In this document: positions 1 through 7,511 of the stretch, in pieces | Layout: the number at the start of each line of letters is the position of its first letter | Numbering within the stretch: position 1 is the stretch's first letter | Source of the DNA: Pseudomonadota bacterium | GTDB lineage: Bacteria; Pseudomonadota; Gammaproteobacteria; Burkholderiales; Thiobacillaceae | Length of the DNA: 11,295 nt | Direction: 5' to 3' | Assembly: GCA_021791235.1 (NCBI GenBank) | Contig: JAJYXA010000230.1 | Coordinates: 1-11,295 of the forward strand | Notes under the pieces: model-generated | Databases searched by the model: none | What the model was told of the DNA's origin: nothing | What the model saw: the letters and a program-made list of their open reading frames with translations, nothing else | Translations under genes and position numbers: made by a program

Positions 1-625
1 GGTCGTAGATGCTCGTGCCGGGCTGCGGATCGACGATCTCCACCAGGGTGCGCACCACGTCCGCCGGGGTGTAGAACTCGCCCGCCTTCTTGCCGGCGGA
101 ATCGGCGAAGAACTTGATCAGGTATTCGTAGGCCGCGCCCAGCAGGTCGGGGAACTCGAAGTTCTCGTCGCGCAGCGGGATTTTCTCGAAGTTCTGGATG
201 AAGTTGGCGAGCGTGTCGTCGTCGAGGGTGCGCTGACCGATCTTCTTGTTGAAGTTGATGTGCTTGAGCACGTCCTGCAAGGCATCGACGTTGGCATCTT
301 CGAGAGCTTCGAGCGCCTTGTTGAGCGCAGTGCCGACGTTGGTCTTGAGGTGGCGGATCGTCGACCAGTGCGCATCCTGCGGGACAAAGAAGGTGTACTT
401 GTCGGGATTGGCGAGCTGGTTGGCGATGATCGCCTCCGCCATGCCCTTGTCCTTGAGGTCACGGGCGAGCTGTTCGCGTTCCTGGTCGAACAGGTCGGAA
501 AGACGCTTCAGGAACAACATGCCGAAGATGTATTCCTTGTACTCCGAGGCGTCCATGTTGCCGCGCAGGTCGTCGCAGGCGCGGAACAGCAGGCCGGAAA
601 GCTGGCTTAGGGTGAGTTTGGTCAT
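1..625 (-). CDS. hsdM: Type I restriction-modification system DNA methyltransferase subunit HsdM, N-terminal part (runs off left edge)
   Basis: HsdM is the N6-adenine methylase subunit of type I restriction-modification enzymes; with HsdS it modifies the bipartite target, and with HsdR it also restricts. The 208 visible residues begin [20 protein letters not shown]. They cover the helical HsdM N-terminal domain (about residues 8-150, with the family-typical stretch [14 protein letters not shown] near 31-44). The start of the N6-methylase domain follows ([20 protein letters not shown], then FYTP at 184-187 and [14 protein letters not shown]). The SAM-binding and NPPF catalytic motifs would lie beyond the left edge. 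The reading frame is open to base 1. The ATG at 625 lies 4 bases after the rlmL-like stop and has no strong Shine-Dalgarno, so translation may be coupled. hsdS and hsdR are expected to the left but cannot be seen. Confidence 0.93.
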   Translation of the reverse strand, partial: MTKLTLSQLSGLLFRACDDLRGNMDASEYKEYIFGMLFLKRLSDLFDQEREQLARDLKDKGMAEAIIANQLANPDKYTFFVPQDAHWSTIRHLKTNVGTALNKALEALEDANVDALQDVLKHINFNKKIGQRTLDDDTLANFIQNFEKIPLRDENFEFPDLLGAAYEYLIKFFADSAGKKAGEFYTPADVVRTLVEIVDPQPGTSIYD

Positions 626-629
626 GCGG

Positions 630-1868
630 TCATACCGGCGACTTTTTCGCCTTCATCGATCCCGCGATCAGCTTGAATTGCAGGAAGCGGGTTTCGATCG
701 GCCCGTTGAACAGCGGGATGCGGCGGCTCGCCTTGAGGCCGATCGCCTTCGGCAGCAGCGGGTCGCCCGAGATGATCCACGCCTCCCAGCCGGAGAAGTT
801 CTGCTTCAGCCAGTCGCCCAGGAGCGGGTACCACTCGGCCAGATCCTCCGCCTCGCCCAGCCGTTCGCCGTAGGGCGGGTTGGTCACAATGGTGCCGCCC
901 GGCGTCGGGGCTTTCAGTTCGAGCACGTCCGATACTTTCAGCTCGATGGCGTCGGCGTAACCCGCGGCAGCGAGGTTGTTGCGCGCCTTGTCGAGCACCC
1001 AGCGGTCGCGGTCGGCGCCGAAGATCGGCAGGCGCGTCAGCGGCTTTTCCTTTGCGCGCGCCTCGTCCTTGATGCGCTGCCACAGCGCCGCATCGAAATC
1101 GCGGTAGTGCTCGAAGGCGAAATGGCGTGCCCGCCCCGGCGCGCGGTTGAGCGCCATGTCCGCCGCTTCGAGCAGGATGGTGCCGGCGCCGCACATCGGG
1201 TCCAGGAGCGGGGTGCCGGGTTCCCAGCCGGACAGCAGGAGCAAGCCGGCAGCGAGGTTTTCCTTGATCGACGCCGCGCTCGCCTCGCGCTTGAAGCCGC
1301 GCTTGAAGAGCGGCTCGCCCGAGGTGTCGAGGTAGAAAGTCACCGCGTCCGGGGTGAAGAAGGCATACACCGGCACGTCGGGCGCCGAGGGGTCGACGCT
1401 CGGACGTTCGCGCGTTTCCTCGCGGAAGCGGTCGCAGATCGCGTCCTTGATCTTCAGCGTGATGAAGTTGAGGCTTTTCAGCGGCGCGTTCTGCGCGCCG
1501 ACCTTCACCGCGATGGTCTTCTTGACGTCGAACCAGTCCGGCCACGGCAGGTCGAGCGCGGCGCGGTAGATGTGCTCTTCCTTGCGATAGCGGGTGTAGC
1601 CGACCTTGCGCAGGATGCGGGTGGCGATGCGCGAAGTGAGGTTGGCGCGCATCTCGGCGGCCGCATCGGCCATGAACAGCACGCCGGCGGGCACCTGGCG
1701 CACCACCTGCGCGCCGGCGGCCGCGAGTTCGGCTTCGAGCAGCGCCTCCAGCCCGCGCGGGCAGGTGGCGAAATGGCTGGCGGGCGGCAGCGCCTCGCGC
1801 TCGGGGCGAACGGGATGCGGCGTTTTGGTGCGACGGGATTCGGGTTTCAAACGGGGCTTTCTTGTCAA
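630..1868 (-). CDS. rlmL: THUMP-domain 23S rRNA (guanine-N2)-methyltransferase, RlmL-type, single-domain form
   Basis: The 412-aa protein matches the first half of E. coli RlmL, which methylates G2445 of 23S rRNA. In order: a basic extension (about 1-30), the ferredoxin-like/THUMP region (about 31-190, with [18 protein letters not shown] at 31-48), and a Rossmann methyltransferase with DPMCGAG at 223-229 for SAM binding and NPPYGERL at 330-337 for the target base. E. coli RlmL is a fusion with RlmK of about 700 aa; here the RlmK half is absent, as in many non-enteric bacteria. No ATG fits the 5' end: an in-frame TAG lies two codons upstream, so TTG at 1868 is the likely start, without an obvious Shine-Dalgarno. 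Just upstream is a repeat-filled gap that probably shapes its promoter. The general class is certain; the exact target base is inferred from homology. Confidence 0.9.
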   Translation of the reverse strand: MTRKPRLKPESRRTKTPHPVRPEREALPPASHFATCPRGLEALLEAELAAAGAQVVRQVPAGVLFMADAAAEMRANLTSRIATRILRKVGYTRYRKEEHIYRAALDLPWPDWFDVKKTIAVKVGAQNAPLKSLNFITLKIKDAICDRFREETRERPSVDPSAPDVPVYAFFTPDAVTFYLDTSGEPLFKRGFKREASAASIKENLAAGLLLLSGWEPGTPLLDPMCGAGTILLEAADMALNRAPGRARHFAFEHYRDFDAALWQRIKDEARAKEKPLTRLPIFGADRDRWVLDKARNNLAAAGYADAIELKVSDVLELKAPTPGGTIVTNPPYGERLGEAEDLAEWYPLLGDWLKQNFSGWEAWIISGDPLLPKAIGLKASRRIPLFNGPIETRFLQFKLIAGSMKAKKSPV

Positions 1869-1871
1869 AAT

Positions 1872-1992
1872 CTAAAGGGCACTTCTATAAATTCGTCATG
1901 CCGGGCTTGATCCGGCATCCAGTTGCTTGATTTGACTGGATTCCGGCTTTCGCCGGAATGACGGAATAAGGATTTATAGAAGTGCCCTAAAG
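1872..1992. mobile_element. MITE-like palindromic element with terminal inverted repeats and flanking CTAAAG direct repeats
   Basis: The element spans 1878-1986 (109 bp). It starts GGCACTTCTATAAAT (1878-1892) and ends with the exact reverse complement ATTTATAGAAGTGCC (1972-1986), a perfect 15-bp terminal inverted repeat. Both ends are flanked by the hexamer CTAAAG (1872-1877 and 1987-1992), consistent with a target-site duplication. Inside lies a second palindromic unit (1895-1962) of the common intergenic type GTCATnCCGG...CCGGAATGAC with CCAGT/ACTGG near the centre, so most of the element could fold into one long hairpin. It has no coding capacity. I infer a non-autonomous element mobilised by an unseen transposase. 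Its left flank overlaps the region just upstream of the rlmL-like start. Confidence 0.7.
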
Positions 1993-2014
1993 AAACATGG
2001 GGTCAACACAATTC

Positions 2015-2101
2015 GTCATTGCGAACGTAGTGAAGCAATCCAGTCTGTCCGCACAATCAACGCACTCTGGATTGCCGCGTCGCTTCGCTCCTCGCAATGA
2101 C
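2015..2101. repeat. Palindromic intergenic repeat (GTCATTGCGA ... TCGCAATGAC)
   Basis: The ends GTCATTGCGA (2015-2024) and TCGCAATGAC (2092-2101) are exact reverse complements. Inner arms also pair: GAAGCAATCCAG on the left against CTGGATTGCCGCGTCGCTTC on the right, with small interruptions. The unit belongs to a widespread class of bacterial intergenic repeats built on GTCATTGCGAnnnnnnnGAAGCAATC. It sits 4 bases beyond the hemJ stop codon, so in the hemJ transcript it would form a long 3' hairpin that could protect or terminate the message. No T-tract follows, so I do not call it a classic terminator. Confidence 0.7.
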
Positions 2102-2105
2102 TCGC

Positions 2106-2519
2106 TTAAAACGGCTTCAATACAACGAGCAATACAACAATCAGCAAAACAATGACCGGGATTTCATTGAACCAGCGGAACCAAACGTGCGACCTGGTGT
2201 TCTGTCTGGCTTCGAATGCGCGCAGCAGGCTTTTGCAGACATGGTGATAGCCGACCAGCCCGGCGACCAGCGCGAGCTTCACCCACATCCAGTTCATGTC
2301 GATCGGAAAATACGCCAGCCACAGCCAGAAGCCCGTAATCAGCGTCAACCACATGATGGGCGACACGAACCGATACAATTTGCCCGCCATGATCAGCAGG
2401 CGGTCGTAGGCTGCGTCATTCGTTTCCATCGCGAGGTTGACGAAGATGCGCGGCAGATAGAACAGCCCGGCGAACCAGCTCACCACCATCACGATATGAA
2501 ACGATTTCAGCCACAGCAT
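2106..2519 (-). CDS. hemJ: HemJ/CopD-family integral membrane protein (UPF0093, COG1981)
   Basis: This 137-aa, very hydrophobic protein starts MLWLKSFHIVMVVSWFAGLF and continues YLPRIFVN, the hallmark N-terminus of the HemJ/CopD-like family. In cyanobacteria and many proteobacteria HemJ carries out oxygen-independent protoporphyrinogen oxidation in haem synthesis, and His8 matches the invariant N-terminal histidine. Four hydrophobic segments are visible (about 6-24, 52-72, 78-97 and 120-136). The open frame extends further upstream, but only from the methionine at 2519 does the sequence match the family; upstream it is antisense to the thioredoxin gene. The ATG shares bases with the start codon of the divergent thioredoxin gene. 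HemJ is the best assignment; a copper-resistance CopD-like role cannot be excluded, because databases name this family both ways. Confidence 0.85.
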   Translation of the reverse strand: MLWLKSFHIVMVVSWFAGLFYLPRIFVNLAMETNDAAYDRLLIMAGKLYRFVSPIMWLTLITGFWLWLAYFPIDMNWMWVKLALVAGLVGYHHVCKSLLRAFEARQNTRSHVWFRWFNEIPVIVLLIVVLLVVLKPF

Positions 2520-3051
2520 GGATAGACAAGCCTTGAAAAAATGGACGCCGAGTCCGCTGACCCTGATTTTACTGGGTTTGATCGCCTGGCTGTGGTTTCG
2601 CCCGCCGGCCGACGTCAGCGAAGAGAATCGCCCCGCGCCCCCCTGGGCCGTGACCCTGCCGGATGGCAGGGCGCTGACCAGCGACGAGCTCAAGGGCAAA
2701 GTCGTGCTGGTGAACTTCTGGGCGACCTGGTGCCCATACTGCCGCAAGGAAAAACCGGTGATCGACGCTTTCTGGAAGGACACGCGCAACCGGGGATTCG
2801 AGGTCGTCTCGATCAGTATCGACGACTCGCCGGAAAAGATCGCCGCCTGGATGCAGGACAAGGACTATGCCTTCATGGCCGCGCCGACCAATGCCTCAGT
2901 GGCCGCCGCCTTCGGCCACGTGGCGAGCGTGCCCACCTCGTTCATCGTCGATGCCGAGGGCCGCATCCGCCACAAGATTGCGGGACAGGTGCATTATCCG
3001 CGGCTGGAAAAACTTGTCCTCCCCTTGCTCGCCGAAGCCAAACAGCCATGA
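2518..3051 (+). CDS. Membrane-anchored TlpA/ResA-family thiol-disulfide oxidoreductase
   Basis: The 177-aa protein has an N-terminal membrane anchor (about residues 12-27) followed by a periplasmic thioredoxin-fold domain. Visible motifs are GKVVLVNFWATWCPYC, with the redox pair Cys72-Pro-Tyr-Cys75, and the cis-proline loop VPT with Pro139. TlpA/ResA/CcmG proteins reduce periplasmic disulfides, often for cytochrome c or oxidase maturation; the substrate here is unknown. A CPYC active site resembles glutaredoxins more than the usual WCxPC of TlpA. The ATG at 2518 overlaps the divergent hemJ start; a TTG at 2533 (giving KKWTPSPL) is a possible alternative. The stop overlaps the slyX start as ATGA, so the two genes are probably translationally coupled. 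Confidence 0.9.
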   Translation: MDRQALKKWTPSPLTLILLGLIAWLWFRPPADVSEENRPAPPWAVTLPDGRALTSDELKGKVVLVNFWATWCPYCRKEKPVIDAFWKDTRNRGFEVVSISIDDSPEKIAAWMQDKDYAFMAAPTNASVAAAFGHVASVPTSFIVDAEGRIRHKIAGQVHYPRLEKLVLPLLAEAKQP

Positions 3052-3251
3052 CCGAATCCCGTCTCACCGAACTCGAAACCAAGCTCGCCTTCGCCGAAGA
3101 CCTGCTCGAAACGCTCAACCAGACGGTGGTCCGCCAGCAGGCGCAACTCGATTCGATGCAGCAGCAATTGCGCCTGCTGCACCAGCAACTGCAGGACGCG
3201 CTGCCGGACGAGGCGCGCACCCCGCGCGACGAGGTTCCGCCGCACTACTGA
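3048..3251 (+). CDS. slyX: SlyX family protein
   Basis: This is a 67-aa hydrophilic protein, normal length for SlyX. It starts MTESRLTELETKLAFAEDLL and has a heptad-rich coiled coil through about residue 50 (many Gln and Leu) and the conserved tail PPHY. SlyX is a small cytoplasmic coiled-coil protein of unknown function, named for its place next to slyD in E. coli. The start ATG lies in the ATGA overlap with the thioredoxin stop. The frame is open further upstream, but that part is antisense-like noise within the thioredoxin gene, so the ATG at 3048 is preferred. Its last 7 bases overlap the 3' end of the convergent YhcH-family gene. Confidence 0.9.
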   Translation: MTESRLTELETKLAFAEDLLETLNQTVVRQQAQLDSMQQQLRLLHQQLQDALPDEARTPRDEVPPHY

Positions 3252-3712
3252 GCGGCATCAATCCGCTGCACGGCGATCTTCACCACCACCTTGCGGATCA
3301 TGCCCGCACTCACCAGCGGCGCGTGCGCGTCGTCGGGGAAAAACAGGCAGAACGACCCAGGCGGCGTGGCGATCCAGCTGGCCGGCGCGTCGTTGAAAAA
3401 GCGGATGTCGCGCGCCACATCGTACTCGGTCGCCGGGTCGCCGCATTCGGCCAGCGGCTTCCAGCCCATTTCATCGATGCCTTCGAGCACCAGCTGAATA
3501 TCGATGTAACGACGATGGCATTCCAGTTTCGCTTCCGCCCGTGTGCGCCCGGTGCACGCCTCGACGATGGCGAAGATCTGTTCGTCATGCACCGCATGCA
3601 CGCCGGGTTCGAGCGCCATCAAATCCGTGTCGCGCAAAAATGCGAATGCGCGCGCAAACAGCGGATGCAAGGTGAGGTAACGGTCAGCCTGGGTAAGGGT
3701 GTCGAGGATCAT
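3245..3712 (-). CDS. YhcH/YjgK/YiaL (TabA, EbgC) family protein, DUF386
   Basis: The 155-aa protein matches the DUF386 beta-barrel family in length and motifs: HAVHDEQIFAIVEACTGR, then the family signature CHRRYIDIQLVLEGIDEMGW, and near the C-terminus PPGSFCLFFPDDAHAP and RKVVVKIAVQ. Members include E. coli YhcH (sialic acid operon), EbgC (evolved beta-galactosidase subunit) and TabA (biofilm protein linked to toxin-antitoxin activity). The biochemical role is poorly defined; sugar or metal binding is suggested for the family. The ATG at 3712 overlaps the stop of the 68-aa gene as ATGA, placing it last in the minus-strand operon. Nothing nearby suggests sugar catabolism, so its substrate is unknown. 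Confidence 0.88.
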   Translation of the reverse strand: MILDTLTQADRYLTLHPLFARAFAFLRDTDLMALEPGVHAVHDEQIFAIVEACTGRTRAEAKLECHRRYIDIQLVLEGIDEMGWKPLAECGDPATEYDVARDIRFFNDAPASWIATPPGSFCLFFPDDAHAPLVSAGMIRKVVVKIAVQRIDAAQ

Positions 3713-3915
3713 GACGTAGCGCCTGGCAGCGGAGATGCCGCATGGCTATCCGCCAACCGCGTTTCCGCACCGAAATGATCCGCTGCGCGCGTCAAGCGGA
3801 TGAAAGTGGCCAGCTCTTCCACCCAGCGCAATTTCGCTTCGGTTGGCAGCGCCTGAAAAGCCAGCAGCCGTTCATCGTTGACATAATAAGTACGGTCGCC
3901 GCGATCGAAAGCCAT
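3709..3915 (-). CDS. Small conserved-looking protein of unknown function, partner of the adjacent nucleotidyltransferase
   Basis: This 68-aa soluble protein starts MAFDRGDRTYYVNDERLLAF and continues QALPTEAKLRWVEELATFI. I recognise the pattern YYVNDERLLAFQALP...RWVEE as one that recurs in short proteins next to bacterial nucleotidyltransferase genes, but I cannot name a family. It begins 2 bases after the nucleotidyltransferase stop and its own stop overlaps the next start (ATGA), so it is surely translated with its neighbours if the operon is expressed. A short predicted helix (about 23-43) follows the aromatic N-terminus. No membrane segment or signal peptide is visible. It could be the antitoxin-like or accessory partner of the nucleotidyltransferase; this is inference. 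Confidence 0.75.
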   Translation of the reverse strand: MAFDRGDRTYYVNDERLLAFQALPTEAKLRWVEELATFIRLTRAADHFGAETRLADSHAASPLPGATS

Positions 3916-3917
3916 GT

Positions 3918-4402
3918 TCAGTATTCTTTCAAACGTTTGAGATGTTCAATGTCAGCCAGATCAATCGGGCGTCCCACGGCACGTTTCATGTCGATCAAGT
4001 CGTCAATGCTTGCCACCACCACGGGCACGTCGCCCGCTTTGAAAGTTACGGCGTGGTTCAGCAGTGAATTGAAATTCACGGGCGGATACAGCAATACATC
4101 CAGCGTTACGCCTGAACGCCCCGGCGCGCGCAAGGCAAAGGCTACCAGATTGCGCTCGCGATGCCACTGCGCTAACTGCTCAAGATCGGCCAGCACTTCC
4201 AGACCGACAGGCAACACCGGAACCATCCCAAGCTCGCGCGCCATTTCGACCAGCGCCGTCAAATTTTCCGGCGTCATGGCGACCGTCACATCGATATCCA
4301 TCGTCGCCCGCTCGATGCCATGCAGAGAAACGGCCAGGCCGCCGATCAGGACGTAATCGATCCGATGACGAGCCAAGGCGGAGAAAAGATCGAGATAGAA
4401 CA

Positions 4403-4403
<1 letters not shown>
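3918..4403 (-). CDS. MNT/AbiEii-like nucleotidyltransferase family protein (DUF6036-like)
   Basis: The 161-aa protein carries the polymerase-beta-type nucleotidyltransferase signature. GG at 21-22 is followed by the spacing GGLAVSLHGIERATMDIDV with Asp36 and Asp38, and a probable third acid is Asp102 in VTLDVLL. The C-terminal segment SIDDLIDMKRAVGRPIDLAD is typical of the group in which Lys/Arg-rich helices follow the fold. Relatives act as antitoxins (MNT of MNT-HEPN), as toxins (AbiEii) or as uncharacterised enzymes that transfer nucleotides to protein or tRNA. The ATG shares its A with the ettA stop (TGATG), implying coupled translation. All three candidate metal ligands are present, so it is probably active. 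The target is unknown. Confidence 0.82.
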
Positions 4404-6067
<1,664 letters not shown>

Positions 6068-6090
6068 GAATGAAGAAATCCGAAAAAAAG

Positions 6091-6339
6091 TTATGGGGTG
6101 TTGGCGCCCGGGCAGGCGTCGAACGCGCAGCCCTTGACCGGATTGCGGCTGATGAAGCTGCCGTCGGGACATTCACCGACGTCTGCCGCGCACACGATGC
6201 CTTCTTCCGGCATGGGCGGGGGCGGCGGCGCAAAGGGCAAAGGCTTGCCCGCGGCCGGACGGGGTGCGGCAGGGTCAACCCCGCCCGATCCGCACGCGGC
6301 CAGGCTGGCGAGCAGCATCGCCGCGACGAGCGCTCTCAT
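6091..6339 (-). CDS. Small Cys-rich lipoprotein
   Basis: The 82-aa protein begins [16 protein letters not shown], a short type II signal peptide with a lipobox (LAAC, lipidated Cys16). A proline-rich linker (about 24-44) follows. The C-terminal module has four cysteines in the pattern C50-AADVGE-C57-PDGSF...GC71-AFDA-C76-PG, suggesting two disulfides in the periplasm. I recognise CxxDVxxCPDGSFxxR...CxFxxCP as a recurring module in short bacterial proteins, but know no function. Its ATG overlaps the stop of the upstream TlpA-like gene (TGATG), and an oxidoreductase partner would make sense for a disulfide-bonded lipoprotein. It ends with TAA followed by a T-run (about 7 T) but with no stem, so no terminator is called. 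Confidence 0.85.
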   Translation of the reverse strand: MRALVAAMLLASLAACGSGGVDPAAPRPAAGKPLPFAPPPPPMPEEGIVCAADVGECPDGSFISRNPVKGCAFDACPGANTP

Positions 6340-6833
6340 CAGGACAATTCCTTGTCCAGCAGGGCTTTCAGCTTGACGAAGTCGAGCTCGCCCAGCTTCT
6401 GTTCGAGGATGCGGCCGTCCTTGCCGATGATGAAGGTGGTGGGCGTGAGCTGCACGTTGCCGAAGGCGCGCGCGTGCGCGCCGTCGACGTCGAGCGCGAC
6501 CGGAAACGGCAGCTGCCGCGTCTGCACGAAACTTTGCACATAGTTGGGCGGATCGTAGCTCATCGCCACCGCGATGATTTCGAAGCCGCGGTCCTTGTAT
6601 TGCTTGTAGGTTTCGACCATGCCCGGCATTTCCTTGATGCAGCCGGGGCAGGAGGTCGCCCAGAAGTTGACCAGCACGACCTTGCCGCGCAGGTCGGCCA
6701 GGGCGATGGGTTTGCCCTCCAGCGTGGTGAAGGTGGCGGCCGGCGCGCCGGGCTTGTCCATCAGAGCGTAGGCCAGCGCGCCGATGATGGCGAGCGCTGC
6801 GATGGCGATCAGGATGGGTTTGGTGAATTTCAT
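6339..6833 (-). CDS. TlpA/ResA-family thioredoxin-like protein (CPGC active site)
   Basis: The 164-aa protein has an N-terminal hydrophobic anchor or signal (about 6-25) and one thioredoxin-fold domain. The active site is VVLVNFWATSCPGCIKEMPG with Cys62-Pro-Gly-Cys65; Ser61 replaces the Trp usual before the first cysteine, a variant that I recall in beta-proteobacterial TlpA proteins. The cis-proline loop is LTPTTFIIG. It is expected to act in the periplasm as a disulfide reductase; the substrate is unknown. The ATG at 6833 directly abuts a 7-bp tandem repeat, so no Shine-Dalgarno is present and initiation may be leaderless, coupled or inefficient. The stop overlaps the lipoprotein start (TGATG). 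Confidence 0.92.
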   Translation of the reverse strand: MKFTKPILIAIAALAIIGALAYALMDKPGAPAATFTTLEGKPIALADLRGKVVLVNFWATSCPGCIKEMPGMVETYKQYKDRGFEIIAVAMSYDPPNYVQSFVQTRQLPFPVALDVDGAHARAFGNVQLTPTTFIIGKDGRILEQKLGELDFVKLKALLDKELS

Positions 6834-6910
6834 GGGGTCAGGGGTCAGGGGTCAGGGGTCAGGGGTCAGGGGTCAGGGGTCAGGGGTCAGGGGTCAGGGG
6901 TCAGGGGTCA
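6834..6910. repeat. Tandem repeat, 11 perfect copies of GGGGTCA (7 bp)
   Basis: Eleven uninterrupted identical heptamers run from 6834 to 6910, followed by GGG. On the minus (coding) strand the unit reads TGACCCC. The array starts with the TGA that is the stop codon of the gamma-carbonic anhydrase (6908-6910) and ends at the base before the ATG of the TlpA-like gene (6833). It therefore fills the 74-base gap between these genes completely. The plus strand has eleven G4 runs separated by TCA, a classic G-quadruplex pattern; it is the template strand for the operon. Perfect copy identity suggests recent expansion and likely length instability. Confidence 0.97.
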
Positions 6911-7444
6911 GGGCGAGTATGACCGCGCAAGTTGCACATAGTGCTCGGCGGAATAGCTGAAATAGGCGATTTCTTCCTCGGTCAGCGCCCGCACCATTTT
7001 TGCAGGGCGCCCGAGATAAAGATGGCCGGATTCGAGCACACGGCCTTCCGGCACCAGCGAGCCGGCACCCAGCAGCACGTGTTTCTGCACCACCGCACGG
7101 TCGAGGATGATGCTGCCCATGCCGATCAGGCATTCGTCCGCGATGGTGCAGGCGTGCAGGATCACCGTATGGCCCACCGTCACCCGCGCACCGATGACGA
7201 GCGGCCCGCCCACCGGGTTGGCCGGCGTCTCGTGCGATACGTGCAGCACGCTGTTGTCCTGGATGTTGCTCGCCTCGCCGATGCGGATGGAATTGACGTC
7301 GCCGCGGATCACCGCGCCCGGCCACACCGAGGCGTCCCGGCCCAGGCTGACTTCGCCGATCACCGTGGCGCGCGGATGCACCCAGGCGCCGGAGGCGAGT
7401 CGCGGATGGACGTCCCGGTAGGGGGCAATGTGATCTAAAGCCAT
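6908..7444 (-). CDS. Gamma-carbonic anhydrase family protein (YrdA/CaiE type, left-handed beta-helix)
   Basis: The 178-aa protein shows the hexapeptide-repeat pattern of a left-handed beta-helix (ATVIGEVSLGRDASVWPGAV and on) with the family motifs GDVNSIRIGEASNIQDNSV and VGHTVILHACTI. Probable zinc ligands are His68 (or His71), His92 and His97, the last two spaced five apart as in archaeal Cam. Family members are trimeric; some hydrate CO2, while many (YrdA, PaaY, CaiE) have weak or unknown activity. The start MALDHIAPYRDVHP at 7444 is preferred; an in-frame ATG at 7501 would overlap the promoter region. The stop codon is the first TGA of the tandem repeat. It is first in the seven-gene minus-strand array. 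Confidence 0.9.
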   Translation of the reverse strand: MALDHIAPYRDVHPRLASGAWVHPRATVIGEVSLGRDASVWPGAVIRGDVNSIRIGEASNIQDNSVLHVSHETPANPVGGPLVIGARVTVGHTVILHACTIADECLIGMGSIILDRAVVQKHVLLGAGSLVPEGRVLESGHLYLGRPAKMVRALTEEEIAYFSYSAEHYVQLARSYSP

Positions 7445-7483
7445 GCTTGTCAGGGGGTTGAAACGCAGCGGAGCCGGGCTCAA

Positions 7484-7491
7484 ATTATAAT
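7484..7491. promoter_or_regulatory. Palindromic -10 box (ATTATAAT) between divergent genes
   Basis: The 106-base gap between the carbonic anhydrase gene and prlC contains the perfect palindrome ATTATAAT. It offers a consensus TATAAT on both strands (plus 7486-7491, minus 7489-7484). Start sites would lie near 7498 (plus, about 53 bases before the prlC ATG) and near 7477 (minus, about 33 bases before the carbonic anhydrase ATG). No good -35 box is found at 16-18 bases on either side; TTGAAA at 7458-7463 is 22 bases away, too far. The surroundings are GC-rich, so the AT-rich box stands out. It is the best candidate promoter in the window. Confidence 0.5.
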
Positions 7492-7511
7492 CGTTGTGCA
7501 TTGCTGCTTTT

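Noticed and set aside
246..1910. Long plus-strand open frame (554 codons) across hsdM and the rlmL-like gene
   Set aside because: It is antisense to two clearly recognisable proteins, Arg-rich, and has no motif; an effect of high GC content.
1869..2105. CRISPR array or tRNA gene in the repeat-filled gap
   Set aside because: The repeats are two different palindromic elements, not regularly spaced direct repeats, and no cloverleaf pattern is visible.
2520..2861. N-terminal extension of the HemJ-like frame beyond 2519
   Set aside because: The extension is antisense to the thioredoxin gene and lacks family similarity; the family starts at MLWLKSFH.
2541..3047. Upstream extension of the slyX frame
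   Set aside because: Overlaps the thioredoxin gene in another frame; SlyX proteins are about 70 aa and start at the ATG in the ATGA overlap.
3709..3915. HEPN-type RNase motif (R-x4-6-H) in the 68-aa protein (RLTRAADH)
   Set aside because: Matches the spacing by chance; the protein is too short for the HEPN helical bundle and the motif lies near the disordered C-terminal end.
6068..6090. Terminator between the lipoprotein gene and ettA (run of seven T on the minus strand)
   Set aside because: No stem precedes the T-run.
6264..6941. Plus-strand frame through the tandem repeat encoding Gly/Gln/Ser/Val/Arg repeats
   Set aside because: Produced by translating the GGGGTCA array; the rest is antisense to the thioredoxin-like gene.
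7458..7491. TTGAAA as the -35 box for TATAAT at 7486
   Set aside because: The spacing is 22 bases, beyond the workable range for a sigma-70 promoter.
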